Below are positions 17,409-28,424 of a DNA stretch of 64,000 bases, one piece after another (position 1 is the first letter of the stretch; each line of letters opens with the position of its first letter). Where the stretch lies: the NCBI GenBank assembly GCA_001314705.1, contig LJSU01000004.1:1-64000 (forward strand), in the 5' to 3' direction. The position numbers and the translations under genes are program-made. The notes under the pieces are model-generated. The model did no database searches and was not told where the DNA came from. It worked only from the letters and a program-made list of their open reading frames with translations. This DNA is from Rhodobacteraceae bacterium HLUCCO07. Its GTDB lineage: Bacteria > Pseudomonadota > Alphaproteobacteria > Rhodobacterales > Rhodobacteraceae.

Positions 17409-18124
17409 GTTACGTGGCGGTCATCACGGGGGCGTCGAAGGGAATCGGTTTCGATCTGGCACAGCGTCTTCTGGACAAGGGCTATGCGGTCATCAACCTT
17501 TCGCGCAATGCGCCGGAGTTTGCCCATGAGCGGTTCGAGACCATGGCGGTGGACCTTCTCGATGCGGATGCGGTGCGGGAGGTGGCGGCGCGACTGGCGG
17601 ATCGCGGGGTCACGCACCTTGTGCATAATGCCGGGCTGATCTGGCCCAACCTTCTGGAGGAGGCCGAGCCCGAGGACATCACCGGGCTGGCGCAGCTTCA
17701 CCTGGGCTCGGCGCTGACACTCCTGAAGGCGGTGCTGCCGGGGATGAAGGAACGCGGTTTCGGACGGGTGATGTTCAACGGGTCGCGCGCGGCGCTTGGC
17801 GTGCCGACACGAACCGCCTATGCGGCGACCAAGGCGGGCATGGTGGGCATGGCGCGCACCTGGGCGCTTGAACTGGCGCCGCACGGGATCACCGTGAACG
17901 TGGTGGCGCCGGGGCCGATCCGCACCGACAATTTCTGGGGGATCATCCCCAAGGGCTCGGAGCGCGAGGAAGAACTGGCGGGGCGTATCCCGGTGCAGCG
18001 GCTGGGCACGGTCGGCGACGTGTCGAACGCGTTCCTGTTCTTCTGCGCGCCGGAAAGCGGGTTCGTCACCGGCCAGGTGCTCTACGTCTGTGGCGGGGCG
18101 AGCGTGGGGTCGGTCAGCCTTTGA
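17405..18124 (+). CDS. SDR-family oxidoreductase
   Basis: A 239-residue classical short-chain dehydrogenase with a full active site: TGASKGIG for NAD(P) near residue 9, HNAG near 78, a Ser in NGSRAALG, YAATK as the catalytic Tyr/Lys, and VVAPGPIRTD. It probably oxidises a secondary alcohol, such as a dihydrodiol or a beta-hydroxyacyl-CoA in this pathway. The intact catalytic residues contrast with the degenerate SDR domain two genes upstream. It is the last member of the overlapping operon, and a 96-bp gap with no clear terminator separates it from ilvD. Confidence 0.92.
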   Translation: MSYVAVITGASKGIGFDLAQRLLDKGYAVINLSRNAPEFAHERFETMAVDLLDADAVREVAARLADRGVTHLVHNAGLIWPNLLEEAEPEDITGLAQLHLGSALTLLKAVLPGMKERGFGRVMFNGSRAALGVPTRTAYAATKAGMVGMARTWALELAPHGITVNVVAPGPIRTDNFWGIIPKGSEREEELAGRIPVQRLGTVGDVSNAFLFFCAPESGFVTGQVLYVCGGASVGSVSL

Positions 18125-18220
18125 GGTGACGGCAGGGCGTTGTCCGGTCGGGTCATCCGGCCTTGTGCCGGGCCTGTGGCTTGGCTATTCCGAAATCAAC
18201 ATGTTTCCGGGAGGCCCATC

Positions 18221-19978
18221 ATGACCAAGTTCGACAAATCGAAACTGCCCAGCCGTCACGTGACCGAAGGCCCGCAGCGCGCGCCGCATCGGTCCTATTA
18301 CTACGCGATGGGCATGAGCGAGGAAGAGATTCACCAGCCGCTGGTCGGTGTCGCCACCTGCTGGAACGAGGCCGCGCCCTGCAACATCGCGCTGAGCCGA
18401 CAGGCCCAGGCCGTCAAGGGCGGCGTGAAAGAGGCACATGGCAGCCCGCGCGAATTCACCACCATTACAGTCACCGACGGCATCGCGATGGGGCATGAGG
18501 GGATGCGCTCGTCGCTGGCGAGCCGCGAGGCGATTGCCGACACGGTGGAACTGACCATGCGCGGGCATTGCTATGACGCGCTGGTCGGGCTGGCGGGTTG
18601 CGACAAGAGCCTGCCCGGCATGATGATGGCGATGGTGCGGCTCAACGTGCCGTCGGTCTTTATCTATGGTGGGTCGATCCTGCCGGGCCGTGCGCCACAG
18701 GTCGACGAGATTCCCGAGGATTTCCGCAACCGCGACCTCACCGTGCAGGACATGTTCGAGGCCGTGGGGCGGCAACAGAACGGCACCCTCTCCGAGGCGG
18801 CGCTGGACATGCTCGAACGCGTGGCCTGCCCGTCGTCGGGGGCCTGCGGCGGACAGTTCACCGCCAACACCATGGCCTGTGTTTCCGAAGCGATCGGCCT
18901 CGCGCTGATGAACTCGTCCGGGATGCCCGCCCCTTACGAAAGCCGCGACCAGTATGGCGAGGCGTCGGGGCGTGCGGTGATGAACCTGCTGGAGAAGAAC
19001 ATCCGCGCGCGCGACGTGGTCACGCTCAAGAGCTTGCAGAACGCTGCCCGCGTGGTGGCCTGCACCGGGGGAAGCACCAATGCCGGGTTGCACCTGCCCG
19101 CCATCGCCCACGAGGCGGGGATCGACTTCTTCCTCGAAGATGTCTGCGAGATCTTCCGCGACACGCCCTATTTCGTCGATCTCAAGCCCGGCGGGCAATT
19201 CGTGGCCAAGGACCTCTACGATGCCGGCGGCATCCCGGTGGTGATGAAGGAATTGCGCAAGGCAGGGCTGATCCACGAGGATTGCATGACCGCAAGCGGC
19301 ATGAGCATCGGCGAGGAGCTGGAGAAGATCGACCGCGAGGCCGATGGCCGCGTCATATACCCGATCGAGAACCCGCTCACCAGGACCGGTGGCGTCGTCG
19401 GCCTCAAGGGCAACCTTGCGCCGGAGGGGGCCATCGTCAAGGTTGCGGGAATCGCGCCCGAGAACCAGGTCTTTACCGGACCCGCCCGCGTTTTCGAATG
19501 CGAGGAAGATGCCTTCGAGGCCGTGAAGGCACGCGGCTACGAGGAGGGCGAGGTGATCGTCATCCGCAACGAGGGCCCGGCAGGCGGCCCCGGCATGCGC
19601 GAGATGCTGGCCACAACCGCCGCGCTTTCGGGTCAGGGCATGGGCAAGAAGGTCGCGCTCATCACCGACGGGCGGTTCTCGGGGGCGACGCGGGGCTTCT
19701 GCGTGGGTCATGTCGGGCCGGAGGCGGCACATGGCGGGCCGATCGCGATGCTCAGGAATGGTGACATGATCACCATCGACGCGATCAAGGGCGAACTTTC
19801 GGTCGACATTTCGGACGAGGAACTCGAGGCGCGCAAGGCCGAGTGGAAAGGCCCGCGCGAGACGATCTATGCCAGCGGCGCGATCTGGAAATTCGCCCAG
19901 CAGGTTGGCGCCACCTACAAGGGTGCGGTAACCCATCCTGGTGGCAAGGCCGAGAAGCATGTCTACATGGACCTCTAG
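18221..19978 (+). CDS. ilvD: Dihydroxy-acid dehydratase
   Basis: A 585-residue iron-sulfur enzyme of the IlvD/Edd family that dehydrates 2,3-dihydroxy acids in valine, leucine and isoleucine synthesis. Cluster and active-site motifs are intact: [11 protein letters not shown] near the N-terminus, [14 protein letters not shown] (CDKSxPG), [16 protein letters not shown], and C-terminal [12 protein letters not shown] and [16 protein letters not shown]. The ATG at 18221 has GGGAGG ten bases upstream. An upstream in-frame extension lacks support. The amino acid length fits IlvD rather than Edd, although members acting on sugar acids share these motifs. The 3' end overlaps the following lipoprotein frame by about 20 bp. 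Confidence 0.93.
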   Translation: MTKFDKSKLPSRHVTEGPQRAPHRSYYYAMGMSEEEIHQPLVGVATCWNEAAPCNIALSRQAQAVKGGVKEAHGSPREFTTITVTDGIAMGHEGMRSSLASREAIADTVELTMRGHCYDALVGLAGCDKSLPGMMMAMVRLNVPSVFIYGGSILPGRAPQVDEIPEDFRNRDLTVQDMFEAVGRQQNGTLSEAALDMLERVACPSSGACGGQFTANTMACVSEAIGLALMNSSGMPAPYESRDQYGEASGRAVMNLLEKNIRARDVVTLKSLQNAARVVACTGGSTNAGLHLPAIAHEAGIDFFLEDVCEIFRDTPYFVDLKPGGQFVAKDLYDAGGIPVVMKELRKAGLIHEDCMTASGMSIGEELEKIDREADGRVIYPIENPLTRTGGVVGLKGNLAPEGAIVKVAGIAPENQVFTGPARVFECEEDAFEAVKARGYEEGEVIVIRNEGPAGGPGMREMLATTAALSGQGMGKKVALITDGRFSGATRGFCVGHVGPEAAHGGPIAMLRNGDMITIDAIKGELSVDISDEELEARKAEWKGPRETIYASGAIWKFAQQVGATYKGAVTHPGGKAEKHVYMDL

Positions 19979-20612
19979 AGCCGGTTTTTCCGGGCGCATC
20001 GGGCGCCCGGGCCTGGCACTTGGGCTGGTTCTGTTTCTGGGCGGCTGTCTCGGCGAAGGCAGCGGTCAGGGGGGTGGGTTTTTCGAGGCGTTGTCAACCC
20101 GGGCGCCCGAAGCAGGACCACTCGGCCGGGCAAAGCTGGCCGGAGGGCAGGTCATCGTGGCCGGGCCGACCGGCTATTGCGTGGACCCGAGCTCTCTGGA
20201 TGCGCGCCCGTCTGGCGGGTTCGCCCTGATCGGGGCATGTTCGGCACTGGGCGGCACCGAGCAATGGCAAGAGCCCGTGGTGATGACGGTGCAGGTGCAA
20301 CGCCGGCCGTCGCGACAGGCGTCACCGAATGCACAGGCGCTGGCCGAAGCGGTCGCGCCGCTCCGGGTCATTTCACAGGAGGACGGAGAGGGCATATCGC
20401 TTGTTCAACTGGCCGAAGGCGGGGATGCCGCCCTGCCCGGCAGCGATCCGCGGCATTGGCGCGGGACGATGATGATCAACGACCATACCGTGGCACTTTC
20501 GCTCTATGCGCCCGAGGACAGCGGCGCAGCCGGGCGCAACGGGCGCACATTGCTGATCGCCTTTGCCGACGCCATACTGGAAGCCAGTCCCGTTCGGGAC
20601 CAATCGGAATAG
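19959..20612 (+). CDS. Putative lipoprotein of unknown function
   Basis: A 217-residue protein with a lipoprotein signal: positive residues, then [13 protein letters not shown] with the lipobox Cys near residue 29, then Gly-rich mature sequence. The remainder has no family that I recognise. It contains two early Cys residues (GYCVDP and GACSALG) and a C-terminal region ending in [10 protein letters not shown], plausibly alternating strands. The ATG at 19959 lies within the last codons of ilvD. No ATG further downstream would keep the signal peptide, and this overlap is the main doubt about the start. It is probably cotranscribed with ilvD. Confidence 0.65.
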   Translation: MSTWTSRAGFSGRIGRPGLALGLVLFLGGCLGEGSGQGGGFFEALSTRAPEAGPLGRAKLAGGQVIVAGPTGYCVDPSSLDARPSGGFALIGACSALGGTEQWQEPVVMTVQVQRRPSRQASPNAQALAEAVAPLRVISQEDGEGISLVQLAEGGDAALPGSDPRHWRGTMMINDHTVALSLYAPEDSGAAGRNGRTLLIAFADAILEASPVRDQSE

Positions 20613-20803
20613 ATGGCCGCGGCACAGGGCGTTGCGTCAAAACGCGAGACCGTGCGGGGGATAGGCGCCGACCAGTGGCGCGAACGGCCACGCGGAATGT
20701 TTCACTATTTGTTTCAATGACCCCTTTTCGTTAAATCTGTTTCCGGTAAGACTGTTCCAGGAATTTCAGACAGGATGCGACAGGCAACCGACCCCCGGCA
20801 GAG

Positions 20804-21577
20804 ATGGTGAAATTGGGCAACGGAATCGTCAAAAAGCTGCTGCACGAGGTGACTGTCCGGCGTTGGGCACGTGTCGCGCGCGAGGCCGGTTCGACCGATC
20901 TGTCGCTCTTGCGGACGCAGCGCGGGCGCGCACGGCGGCTCAAGTCGCATCTCGACAAGCTGATCCATGTCTCGGAAAGCCGGCTGGCGCTTCCGCTCAT
21001 CGGCTCGCACGCCTTTCCAAGGCCGCATGATTCCGACTGGGCATGGCGGCCCGAACTGTGGCGTGGCCCCTTGCCCGTGCCGGGGATGTCGTCGGTCGCG
21101 ACCAAGAGCATGCTGGGCAACGAGGTGACACTGTTTCACGATTGCAAACGCTCGGAACTGACCCTGCGCCAGTTGCGCAACCGGCGCGAGGCGGATCTTG
21201 CGCCGTTCGGCCTGCGCATGGACGTGTTCAATTTCGACGGCTCGTTCCTGTCGCTCGTGGTCGATCTGCCCGAGGAGGCAGCGCAGGGACTCAAACGCAA
21301 GCATCTGATCCGTGTGGATGCGATCGTCGAGATGGAAAAGCCGCTGGAGAGCTTTGCCCGGCTCAACGTGAAGCACGGGCCCAATACCGAGCAGATCGTG
21401 CGTGAATTGCCGCTTGGCGCTGAAGAAGTCATGGTCGAGTTCGACCTGGCCTATACCAAGCTGAACGAAAAACGGGTCGACAAGCTTTGGCTCGATCTTA
21501 TCTTCGAAGGGCCGCAGATGAACCAGGTCACGCTGCGTGACCTGACGTTCAGCCGGCGCCCGCGGGCCGAGCTATAG
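20804..21577 (+). CDS. Conserved protein of unknown function (DUF6478-like)
   Basis: A 257-residue soluble protein. I believe it matches a Rhodobacteraceae-restricted family (DUF6478), but I cannot confirm that here. The N-terminal 60 residues are strongly basic and helical (many Arg/Lys, with RAREAGSTDLSLL), followed by WAWRPELWRGPLP, and the C-terminal half is beta-rich with SLVVDLP and a MVEFDLAYTKLNEKRVDKLW segment. No catalytic motif is evident. It is followed eight bases later by another small conserved gene, probably in one operon. The 191-bp gap upstream (20613-20803) is AT-richer than its surroundings and probably holds the promoter, though no clear -35/-10 pair can be assigned. Confidence 0.7.
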   Translation: MVKLGNGIVKKLLHEVTVRRWARVAREAGSTDLSLLRTQRGRARRLKSHLDKLIHVSESRLALPLIGSHAFPRPHDSDWAWRPELWRGPLPVPGMSSVATKSMLGNEVTLFHDCKRSELTLRQLRNRREADLAPFGLRMDVFNFDGSFLSLVVDLPEEAAQGLKRKHLIRVDAIVEMEKPLESFARLNVKHGPNTEQIVRELPLGAEEVMVEFDLAYTKLNEKRVDKLWLDLIFEGPQMNQVTLRDLTFSRRPRAEL

Positions 21578-21585
21578 GGGGTGTG

Positions 21586-21960
21586 ATGGGTGATCTGAGC
21601 CTGACCAAGACGCGGATGAAGGAAGGGGTCTGGGAGGGTCTCTTGCGGCGCGAGGGCGAAGCGGATGCGCCGCCGGAGATTACCGTGACGCTGGACGAGG
21701 AGCCGATTTCGGGGGTCGAGGTGATCCCGGATCGGGCCGGGGCCTGGGTGTTGCGCGTGGCGGTGCCCGCCACGGCGATCGCCGACGGGGTGCAGACATT
21801 CCTGATCCGCGACAAGGCGGCCGATGAGAAGCTTGGGTCGTTCACCCTCCTCGCGGGCGAGGCGCTGGACGACGACATCCGCGCCGAAATCGACCTCCTT
21901 CGCGCCGAGCTGGACATGCTCAAGCGCGCATTTCGACGGCATTGCCTTGAGACGATGTAG
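21586..21960 (+). CDS. Small conserved protein with C-terminal coiled coil
   Basis: A 124-residue protein. The first about 90 residues look like a small beta-sandwich (EITVTLDEEP, GAWVLRVAVPATAIADGVQTFLI). The last 30 form an amphipathic helix (DDIRAEIDLLRAELDMLKRAF) with a heptad pattern, probably a short coiled coil for oligomerisation. No signal peptide or enzyme motif is visible. A GTG three bases earlier is an alternative start; the ATG has GGGGGTG upstream. It follows the DUF6478-like gene closely and may work with it. Function unknown. Confidence 0.65.
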   Translation: MGDLSLTKTRMKEGVWEGLLRREGEADAPPEITVTLDEEPISGVEVIPDRAGAWVLRVAVPATAIADGVQTFLIRDKAADEKLGSFTLLAGEALDDDIRAEIDLLRAELDMLKRAFRRHCLETM

Positions 21961-22001
21961 CACGGGGAACGGGGCACCCGCAGGATGAAGAGGTATGACG
22001 A

Positions 22002-22295
22002 ATGATCACCGAAATCGTGCAGTTCGACCTGCCCGTGGGCATGACGCGCGACGAGGCGGTGGCGCTTTACCAGGGAACGGTGCCGCGTTGGGAAGCCAAC
22101 GAGAAGCTGGTGCGGAAATACTATCTCTTCGACGCCGAGGCGGGGATTGGCGGCGGGGTCTATCTGTGGCCGTCGATCGAGGATGCGAAGGCGGCGCACG
22201 ACGCGGCATGGTGCGACATGGCCGAAAAGACCTATGGGAGCCGGCCGCGGTTCCAGTATTTCGAAACCCCGTTGATTGTCGACAACGCGCGGTAG
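22002..22295 (+). CDS. YdhR-like dimeric alpha-beta barrel protein (putative monooxygenase)
   Basis: A 97-residue protein resembling the YdhR/antibiotic-biosynthesis-monooxygenase-like fold: a first strand EIVQFDLPVGM, a helix TRDEAVALYQGTVPRWEANEKLVRKYY, a glycine-rich turn AGIGGGVYLWPSIEDAKAAH, and a C-terminal strand FQYFETPLIV. Such proteins dimerise and may bind small aromatic molecules, though few have a proven activity. GAAGAGG before the ATG is a good ribosome binding site. It precedes a dienoyl-CoA reductase by 136 bp and has no obvious partner. Confidence 0.75.
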   Translation: MITEIVQFDLPVGMTRDEAVALYQGTVPRWEANEKLVRKYYLFDAEAGIGGGVYLWPSIEDAKAAHDAAWCDMAEKTYGSRPRFQYFETPLIVDNAR

Positions 22296-22383
22296 GCGCG
22301 GCCGCCAACGCAATACCGGTCAGGCGAGGCGTTTCGGGGCACCGGGTCTGGTGGCGGGTGCTTGACGCTGCGTTGAGGGGTGA

Positions 22384-24459
<2,076 letters not shown>

Positions 24460-24478
24460 GCGCGCCGGGTGGCGCCGG

Positions 24479-24988
24479 TCACTCGGGGAAAAGCCCCTCG
24501 GGCGGGTCGGCGACAAGACGCCCGGAGGCAAGATCGACGGTTGGCACCGCCTCACGGGTGAAGGGCAAAAGCACGCTATCCTTGAGGCCCGGGCCGGTGA
24601 TTTCAAGCAAATCGCCCGCGCCGTGATTCTGGACCGATTTCACCCGGCCCAGCTCGGCGCCACCGGTATCAAGGACGACAAGCCCGATCAGGTCGGCATG
24701 ATAGAATTCGTCATCGGGTAGCGAGGGCAGCTTGTCTCTGGGGGCATAAAGCTCGGTCCCGCGCAGCGCATCGGCCTCTTCCTTGGTGGTCACACCGGAA
24801 AGGCGGGCGGCAAATCCGCCCTTGACCGGACGGATGATCGCGACCGAAAAGGCGCGACCGCCGTCGCGGGTTGTCAGCGGCGCGTAATCGGCAATTGCCA
24901 GCGGATCGGCGGTGAAGCTCTTGAGCCGCACCTCGCCGCGGACGCCATAAGCGCCCGCGATGGCACCGACGCAGATGAGGTCTGTCAT
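24479..24988 (-). CDS. rimM: Ribosome maturation factor RimM
   Basis: A 169-residue protein that assists 16S rRNA processing and 30S head assembly and binds S19. The N-terminal RimM barrel has the signature [21 protein letters not shown]. The C-terminal PRC-barrel part carries [14 protein letters not shown] and [19 protein letters not shown]. It lies directly after rpsP, the usual order rpsP-rimM-trmD-rplS, although trmD is not next here. A strong hairpin at 25016-25039 sits in the short rpsP-rimM gap and may lower its translation relative to S16. Confidence 0.96.
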   Translation of the reverse strand: MTDLICVGAIAGAYGVRGEVRLKSFTADPLAIADYAPLTTRDGGRAFSVAIIRPVKGGFAARLSGVTTKEEADALRGTELYAPRDKLPSLPDDEFYHADLIGLVVLDTGGAELGRVKSVQNHGAGDLLEITGPGLKDSVLLPFTREAVPTVDLASGRLVADPPEGLFPE

Positions 24989-25015
24989 GGCCCTGCCTTC
25001 GCGGATCGGGGTGGA

Positions 25016-25039
25016 CCGGGCCGGACGGTTCCGGCCCGG
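25016..25039 (-). promoter_or_regulatory. Hairpin between rpsP and rimM
   Basis: A perfect 10-bp stem (CCGGGCCGGA at 25016-25025, TCCGGCCCGG at 25030-25039) with loop CGGT, between the rpsP stop and the rimM start. There is no T-run. It may attenuate or stabilise the message so that S16 is made in excess. Confidence 0.65.
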
Positions 25040-25047
25040 ACACCGGA

Positions 25048-25434
25048 TTATTCGGCGCTGGCCTCTTCGGTCGCTTCGACCGGGGCAGCAGTGGCTTCGG
25101 CGGTTTTGGCCGCCTTGGCCTCGGCCCGTTCCTGTGCGGCCTTGCCCGGAGTGCCCTTCTTGGGGTTGGAGCGCTCTTTCTTGGCGATCACGCCTGCCGC
25201 TTCGAGGAACCGCGACACCCGGTCGGTGGTCTGCGCGCCCTGGTCGAGCCAGTACTGCACACGCTCCATATCCATCTTGACGCGATCTTCGCTGTCCTTG
25301 GGCAGCAGCGGGTTATAGGTGCCCAGCTTCTCGATGAAACGGCCGTCGCGCGGCATGCGGGAATCGGCCGCGACAATGCGGTAAAAGGGACGTTTTTTCG
25401 AGCCGCCGCGGGCGAGCCGGATTTTCATAGCCAT
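25048..25434 (-). CDS. rpsP: 30S ribosomal protein S16
   Basis: A 128-residue S16 protein. The conserved N-terminus reads [21 protein letters not shown], followed by [19 protein letters not shown] and a helix with [17 protein letters not shown]. After about residue 85 it has a Lys/Ala/Glu-rich tail ending in EATEEASAE. Such tails are normal for alphaproteobacterial S16 and are probably disordered. The ribosome binding site AAAGGAGAAACG precedes the ATG. It sits between the chorismate mutase gene and rimM in the ffh operon. Confidence 0.98.
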   Translation of the reverse strand: MAMKIRLARGGSKKRPFYRIVAADSRMPRDGRFIEKLGTYNPLLPKDSEDRVKMDMERVQYWLDQGAQTTDRVSRFLEAAGVIAKKERSNPKKGTPGKAAQERAEAKAAKTAEATAAPVEATEEASAE

Positions 25435-25478
25435 GTCGTTTCTCCTTTGAATGGCGGGTTTGGTGGGAAAGCCCCACC

Positions 25479-25775
25479 CTAGGTTTGATGTTGGCGATGG
25501 TGCTGAATCACTTCAGCGATGATGAAATTGAGGAATTTGCGGGCAAATTCCGGGTCGAGATCGGCGTCCTGCGCCAATTGTTCCAACCGTCCGATCTGTT
25601 GCGCTTCGCGCGTTGGATCGGAGGGGGGAAGATCGTGTTCGGCCTTGAGCTTGCCCACCGCCTGGGTGTGCTTGAACCGCTCGCCCAACGTATAGACAAG
25701 GATTGCATCGAGCCGGTCGATGCTGGCGCGGTGCTCCCTGAGCAGGTCGGCGGCACGGGTGACGGCGTCAGTCAA
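25479..25775 (-). CDS. Chorismate mutase (AroQ class), TTG start
   Basis: A 98-residue all-helical chorismate mutase converting chorismate to prephenate for Phe/Tyr synthesis. The long first helix has [41 protein letters not shown], giving R, D and K at the usual positions. [38 protein letters not shown] completes helices 2 and 3. The start is TTG at 25775, preceded by AAAGGATGG, and no ATG or GTG in frame gives a sensible N-terminus. It lies between an acetyltransferase and rpsP. The prephenate dehydratase is separate at 49005-49835. Confidence 0.88.
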   Translation of the reverse strand: MTDAVTRAADLLREHRASIDRLDAILVYTLGERFKHTQAVGKLKAEHDLPPSDPTREAQQIGRLEQLAQDADLDPEFARKFLNFIIAEVIQHHRQHQT

Positions 25776-25887
25776 TGGTCCATCCTTTCGGTTTGAAGCG
25801 CGGATCGATGAAATTGACCGCGTCCTCCCTGCCCTGCGTGGCGTGGAATGGGGGCGCCTGCGGCAAGGTTCGCCCCAAGGGCGACGT

Positions 25888-25911
25888 CTTGTCCGGGTCG
25901 GCCCGGACAAG
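25888..25911. repeat. Perfect hairpin in the acetyltransferase/chorismate mutase gap
   Basis: The 289-bp gap 25776-26064 contains no supported gene. It holds a perfect 10-bp stem, CTTGTCCGGG at 25888-25897 and CCCGGACAAG at 25902-25911, with the loop TCGG. There is no T-run on either strand, so it looks like an mRNA structural element within the ffh operon rather than a terminator. Confidence 0.5.
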
Positions 25912-26064
25912 GGATCAATGCGAACGCGGCATGATCGAGCGGGCGGCCCGTGACACGCGTGCGATGGGACGGGAAGGCTGCCTTGGCCTCGGGGGAAGCC
26001 CCGCACCGGGGTCCGCGGGGGACAAGACACAGGGGTTCCGGCCTGGGGATACTGGTGGTGTGCA

Positions 26065-26616
26065 TCAGGCGTAAGCCTCCATCCCGCCGTTTTCGATATC
26101 GGCCGGCGCGAGGTGGCGCCAGATCTCGACCGGTCCATATTCGGGGTCATCGTAGGTCTTTTCGAAGGATGCACCGAGGCGGCGAGCAACAGCCTTTGAC
26201 GCCTCGTTCCTCGGGTCGATCAGCGAGATAGCGGTGTCCCATCCCAGCACGTCATAGGCATGGGCGCGCGCGGCCAAAGCGGCCTCGGTAGCATAGCCTT
26301 TGCCCTGTGCGTGGGGCATGAGCGTCCATCCGATCTCGCGTTCGGCCCAGCCCTCGGGGAACCAAAGGCCGACGCGACCCTGATATTGACCCGTCGCCTT
26401 GTCGTCGAGCGCCCAGAAGCCATAGCCGCGAAAGGCCCAGTGCCCGACCAGCATGGCAAGGCTCCGCCAGACCCGGTGCGCCGGAAGCGGACCACCGACA
26501 AATCGCGACCCCTCGGTGGCAAAGAAATCGCGTTCGTGCTCGAAATCACTCTCGCGCGGGGCGCGGAGGATCAGGCGCTCGGTCTCCAGAACCGGGATGT
26601 CGGGGGCGAATGTCAT
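26065..26616 (-). CDS. GNAT-family N-acetyltransferase (RimJ/RimL type)
   Basis: A 183-residue acetyltransferase that transfers acetyl from acetyl-CoA to an amine. The opening LETERLILRAPRESDF is the classic RimJ/RimL signature, followed by GYGFWALDDKATGQYQGRVGLWFPEGW, then the CoA-binding loop HAQGKGYATEAALAARAHAYD (Q/RxxGxG/A) and SLIDPRNEASKAVARRLGASFE. The substrate could be a protein N-terminus or a small molecule. It is six bases from ffh and so probably shares its transcript, as seen in related genomes. Confidence 0.92.
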   Translation of the reverse strand: MTFAPDIPVLETERLILRAPRESDFEHERDFFATEGSRFVGGPLPAHRVWRSLAMLVGHWAFRGYGFWALDDKATGQYQGRVGLWFPEGWAEREIGWTLMPHAQGKGYATEAALAARAHAYDVLGWDTAISLIDPRNEASKAVARRLGASFEKTYDDPEYGPVEIWRHLAPADIENGGMEAYA

Positions 26617-26622
26617 GCGGCG

Positions 26623-28122
26623 TTACTTCTTCTTGCCAAGGCCCGAGAGGCCCGAAGGCAGGTTCATGCCGCCGCCCAGACCCGGCAGGCCGCCCCCCTG
26701 CCCCATCTGCCGGGCCGCCTTTTCCAGCACCTTCTGGTCCATGCCCTCGGCCATGCCAGCCATGTCCGCGGGCGCACCGCCTTTGCCGAACATGCCCTTC
26801 ATGGCCTGCTTGAGCATGCCGCCCTTGCCCATCTTCTTCATCATGTCGCCCATCTGGCGCTGCATCTTGAGAAGCTTGTTGAGGTCGGAAACGTCGAGTC
26901 CCGCGCCCTTGGCGATGCGTTTCTTGCGGCTGGCCTGAAGGATCTGGGGGTTGGCGCGCTCTTTCTTGGTCATCGACTGGATGAGCGCGATCTGGCGGGC
27001 GAGCATCTTGTCGTCGATGCCGGCGCCTTCCATCTGCTTTGCCATCTTGCCCATGCCGGGCATCATGCCCATCACGCCTTCCATGCCGCCCATCTTCTGC
27101 ATCTGCTCGAGCTGCATCTTGAGATCGTTCATGTTGAAGCGGCCCTTCTGGAACCGTTTCATCATGCGCTCGGCCTGTTCGGCCTCGATGGTTTCCTGTG
27201 CCTTCTCGACGAGCGAGACGATATCGCCCATGCCGAGGATGCGGCCTGCGATGCGCTCGGGCTCGAAGGTTTCGAGCGCATCCATCTTTTCGCCGAGACC
27301 GACAAAACGGATCGGCTTGCCCGTCACCGCCCGCATCGAAAGCGCCGCGCCGCCGCGCCCGTCGCCGTCCATCCGGGTGAGCACGACACCGGAAATGCCG
27401 ATCTTGGCGTCGAACTCCTCGGCCACCTCGACGGCAACCTGACCGGTCAGACCATCGACCACCAGAAGCGTCTCGCGGGGATGAACCACGTCGCGGACGT
27501 CTTCGACCTCCTGCATCAGGGTTTCGTCGATCTGAAGCCGGCCGGCGGTGTCGAGCATATAGACGTCGTAACCGCCCATCGTCGCCTGTTGCTTGGCCCG
27601 GCGGGCGATATCGACGGGTTTCTGGCCCGGCACGATGGGCAGCGTATCGACGCCGATCTGGGTACCCAGAATGGCAAGCTGGTCCATCGCGGCGGGGCGG
27701 TAGACGTCGAGCGAAGCCATCAGCACTTTCTTGCCCTCACGCTCCTTGAGGCGCTTGGCGAGCTTGCCGGTGGTGGTGGTCTTGCCGCCACCCTGCAGAC
27801 CAACCATCAGGATCGGCGCGGGCGGGTTGTCGATCTTGAGCTTGCCGGGGTCCTCGTCACCGGTGAGGGTCTCGACCAAAGCGTCGTGCACGATCTTGAC
27901 GACCTGTTGACCCGGGGTGACGGATCTGGTCACCGCCTGGCCGGTGGCCTGGTCTTGCACACGCTTTATGAAACTGCGCGCAACGGGGAGCGAGACGTCA
28001 GCCTCGAGCAGGGCGACACGCACTTCGCGCAGGGCGGTCTTGACGTCGTCCTCGGAAAGCGCGCCCTGTTTCGTCAGGCGGTCAAAGACACCGGAGAGGC
28101 GTTCGGACAGGTTTTCAAACAT
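26623..28122 (-). CDS. ffh: Signal recognition particle protein Ffh (SRP54)
   Basis: A 499-residue GTPase that with the SRP RNA (53523-53619) targets nascent membrane proteins to FtsY. The N domain is at the start (MFENLSERLSGVFDRL). The G domain has GLQGGGKTTTTGKLA (G1), DTAGRLQ, TRMDGDGRGGAALS and the M domain is methionine-rich from about residue 300 on (MKRFQKGRFNMNDLKMQLEQM and GMMPGMGKM). The C-terminus adds a Gly/Met-rich tail. It heads the operon ffh - acetyltransferase - chorismate mutase - rpsP - rimM. Confidence 0.98.
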   Translation of the reverse strand: MFENLSERLSGVFDRLTKQGALSEDDVKTALREVRVALLEADVSLPVARSFIKRVQDQATGQAVTRSVTPGQQVVKIVHDALVETLTGDEDPGKLKIDNPPAPILMVGLQGGGKTTTTGKLAKRLKEREGKKVLMASLDVYRPAAMDQLAILGTQIGVDTLPIVPGQKPVDIARRAKQQATMGGYDVYMLDTAGRLQIDETLMQEVEDVRDVVHPRETLLVVDGLTGQVAVEVAEEFDAKIGISGVVLTRMDGDGRGGAALSMRAVTGKPIRFVGLGEKMDALETFEPERIAGRILGMGDIVSLVEKAQETIEAEQAERMMKRFQKGRFNMNDLKMQLEQMQKMGGMEGVMGMMPGMGKMAKQMEGAGIDDKMLARQIALIQSMTKKERANPQILQASRKKRIAKGAGLDVSDLNKLLKMQRQMGDMMKKMGKGGMLKQAMKGMFGKGGAPADMAGMAEGMDQKVLEKAARQMGQGGGLPGLGGGMNLPSGLSGLGKKK

Positions 28123-28424
28123 CTCGTCGGCTCCTTCGACCGTTTCATCTTCATGCCCACCAGATAAGGATGGAGCGGCTCAATGCCAAACGACACATGC
28201 CCCCGTGGGCGCGATGCGCTGACGGGGGGCGATCCCGGGACATGGCCCATGGGACCGGAAGTCTGGCGGCTTCCGGGTATTGCGCGGGCATTACGGCGAT
28301 GACGCGCGGGAGTCAAGTGTCGGCATCGGTGCCTGCCCCATGAAGCGAGGGCAAAGAGTGGGCCGGATGGGGGGTTCGTACGTATGATGACGGAAAGCTG
28401 GCAACGAAGAAGCAGGAAAAGACC
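28123..28424. promoter_or_regulatory. Divergent promoter region of ffh and the glycosyltransferase gene
   Basis: This 302-bp stretch has no supported gene. On the minus strand TTGACT (28311-28316) and TAATGC (28288-28293) form a possible -35/-10 pair with 17-bp spacing for ffh, giving a leader of about 160 nt. That leader contains a 7-bp stem, CCGGAAG at 28255-28261 with CTTCCGG at 28270-28276. The far end holds the AGCAGGAAAAG ribosome binding site of the plus-strand gene. Confidence 0.4.

Noticed and set aside
25772-26065. 97-codon minus-strand frame between the acetyltransferase and chorismate mutase
   Set aside because: It is Pro/Arg-rich with no ribosome binding site and covers the perfect hairpin at 25888-25911.
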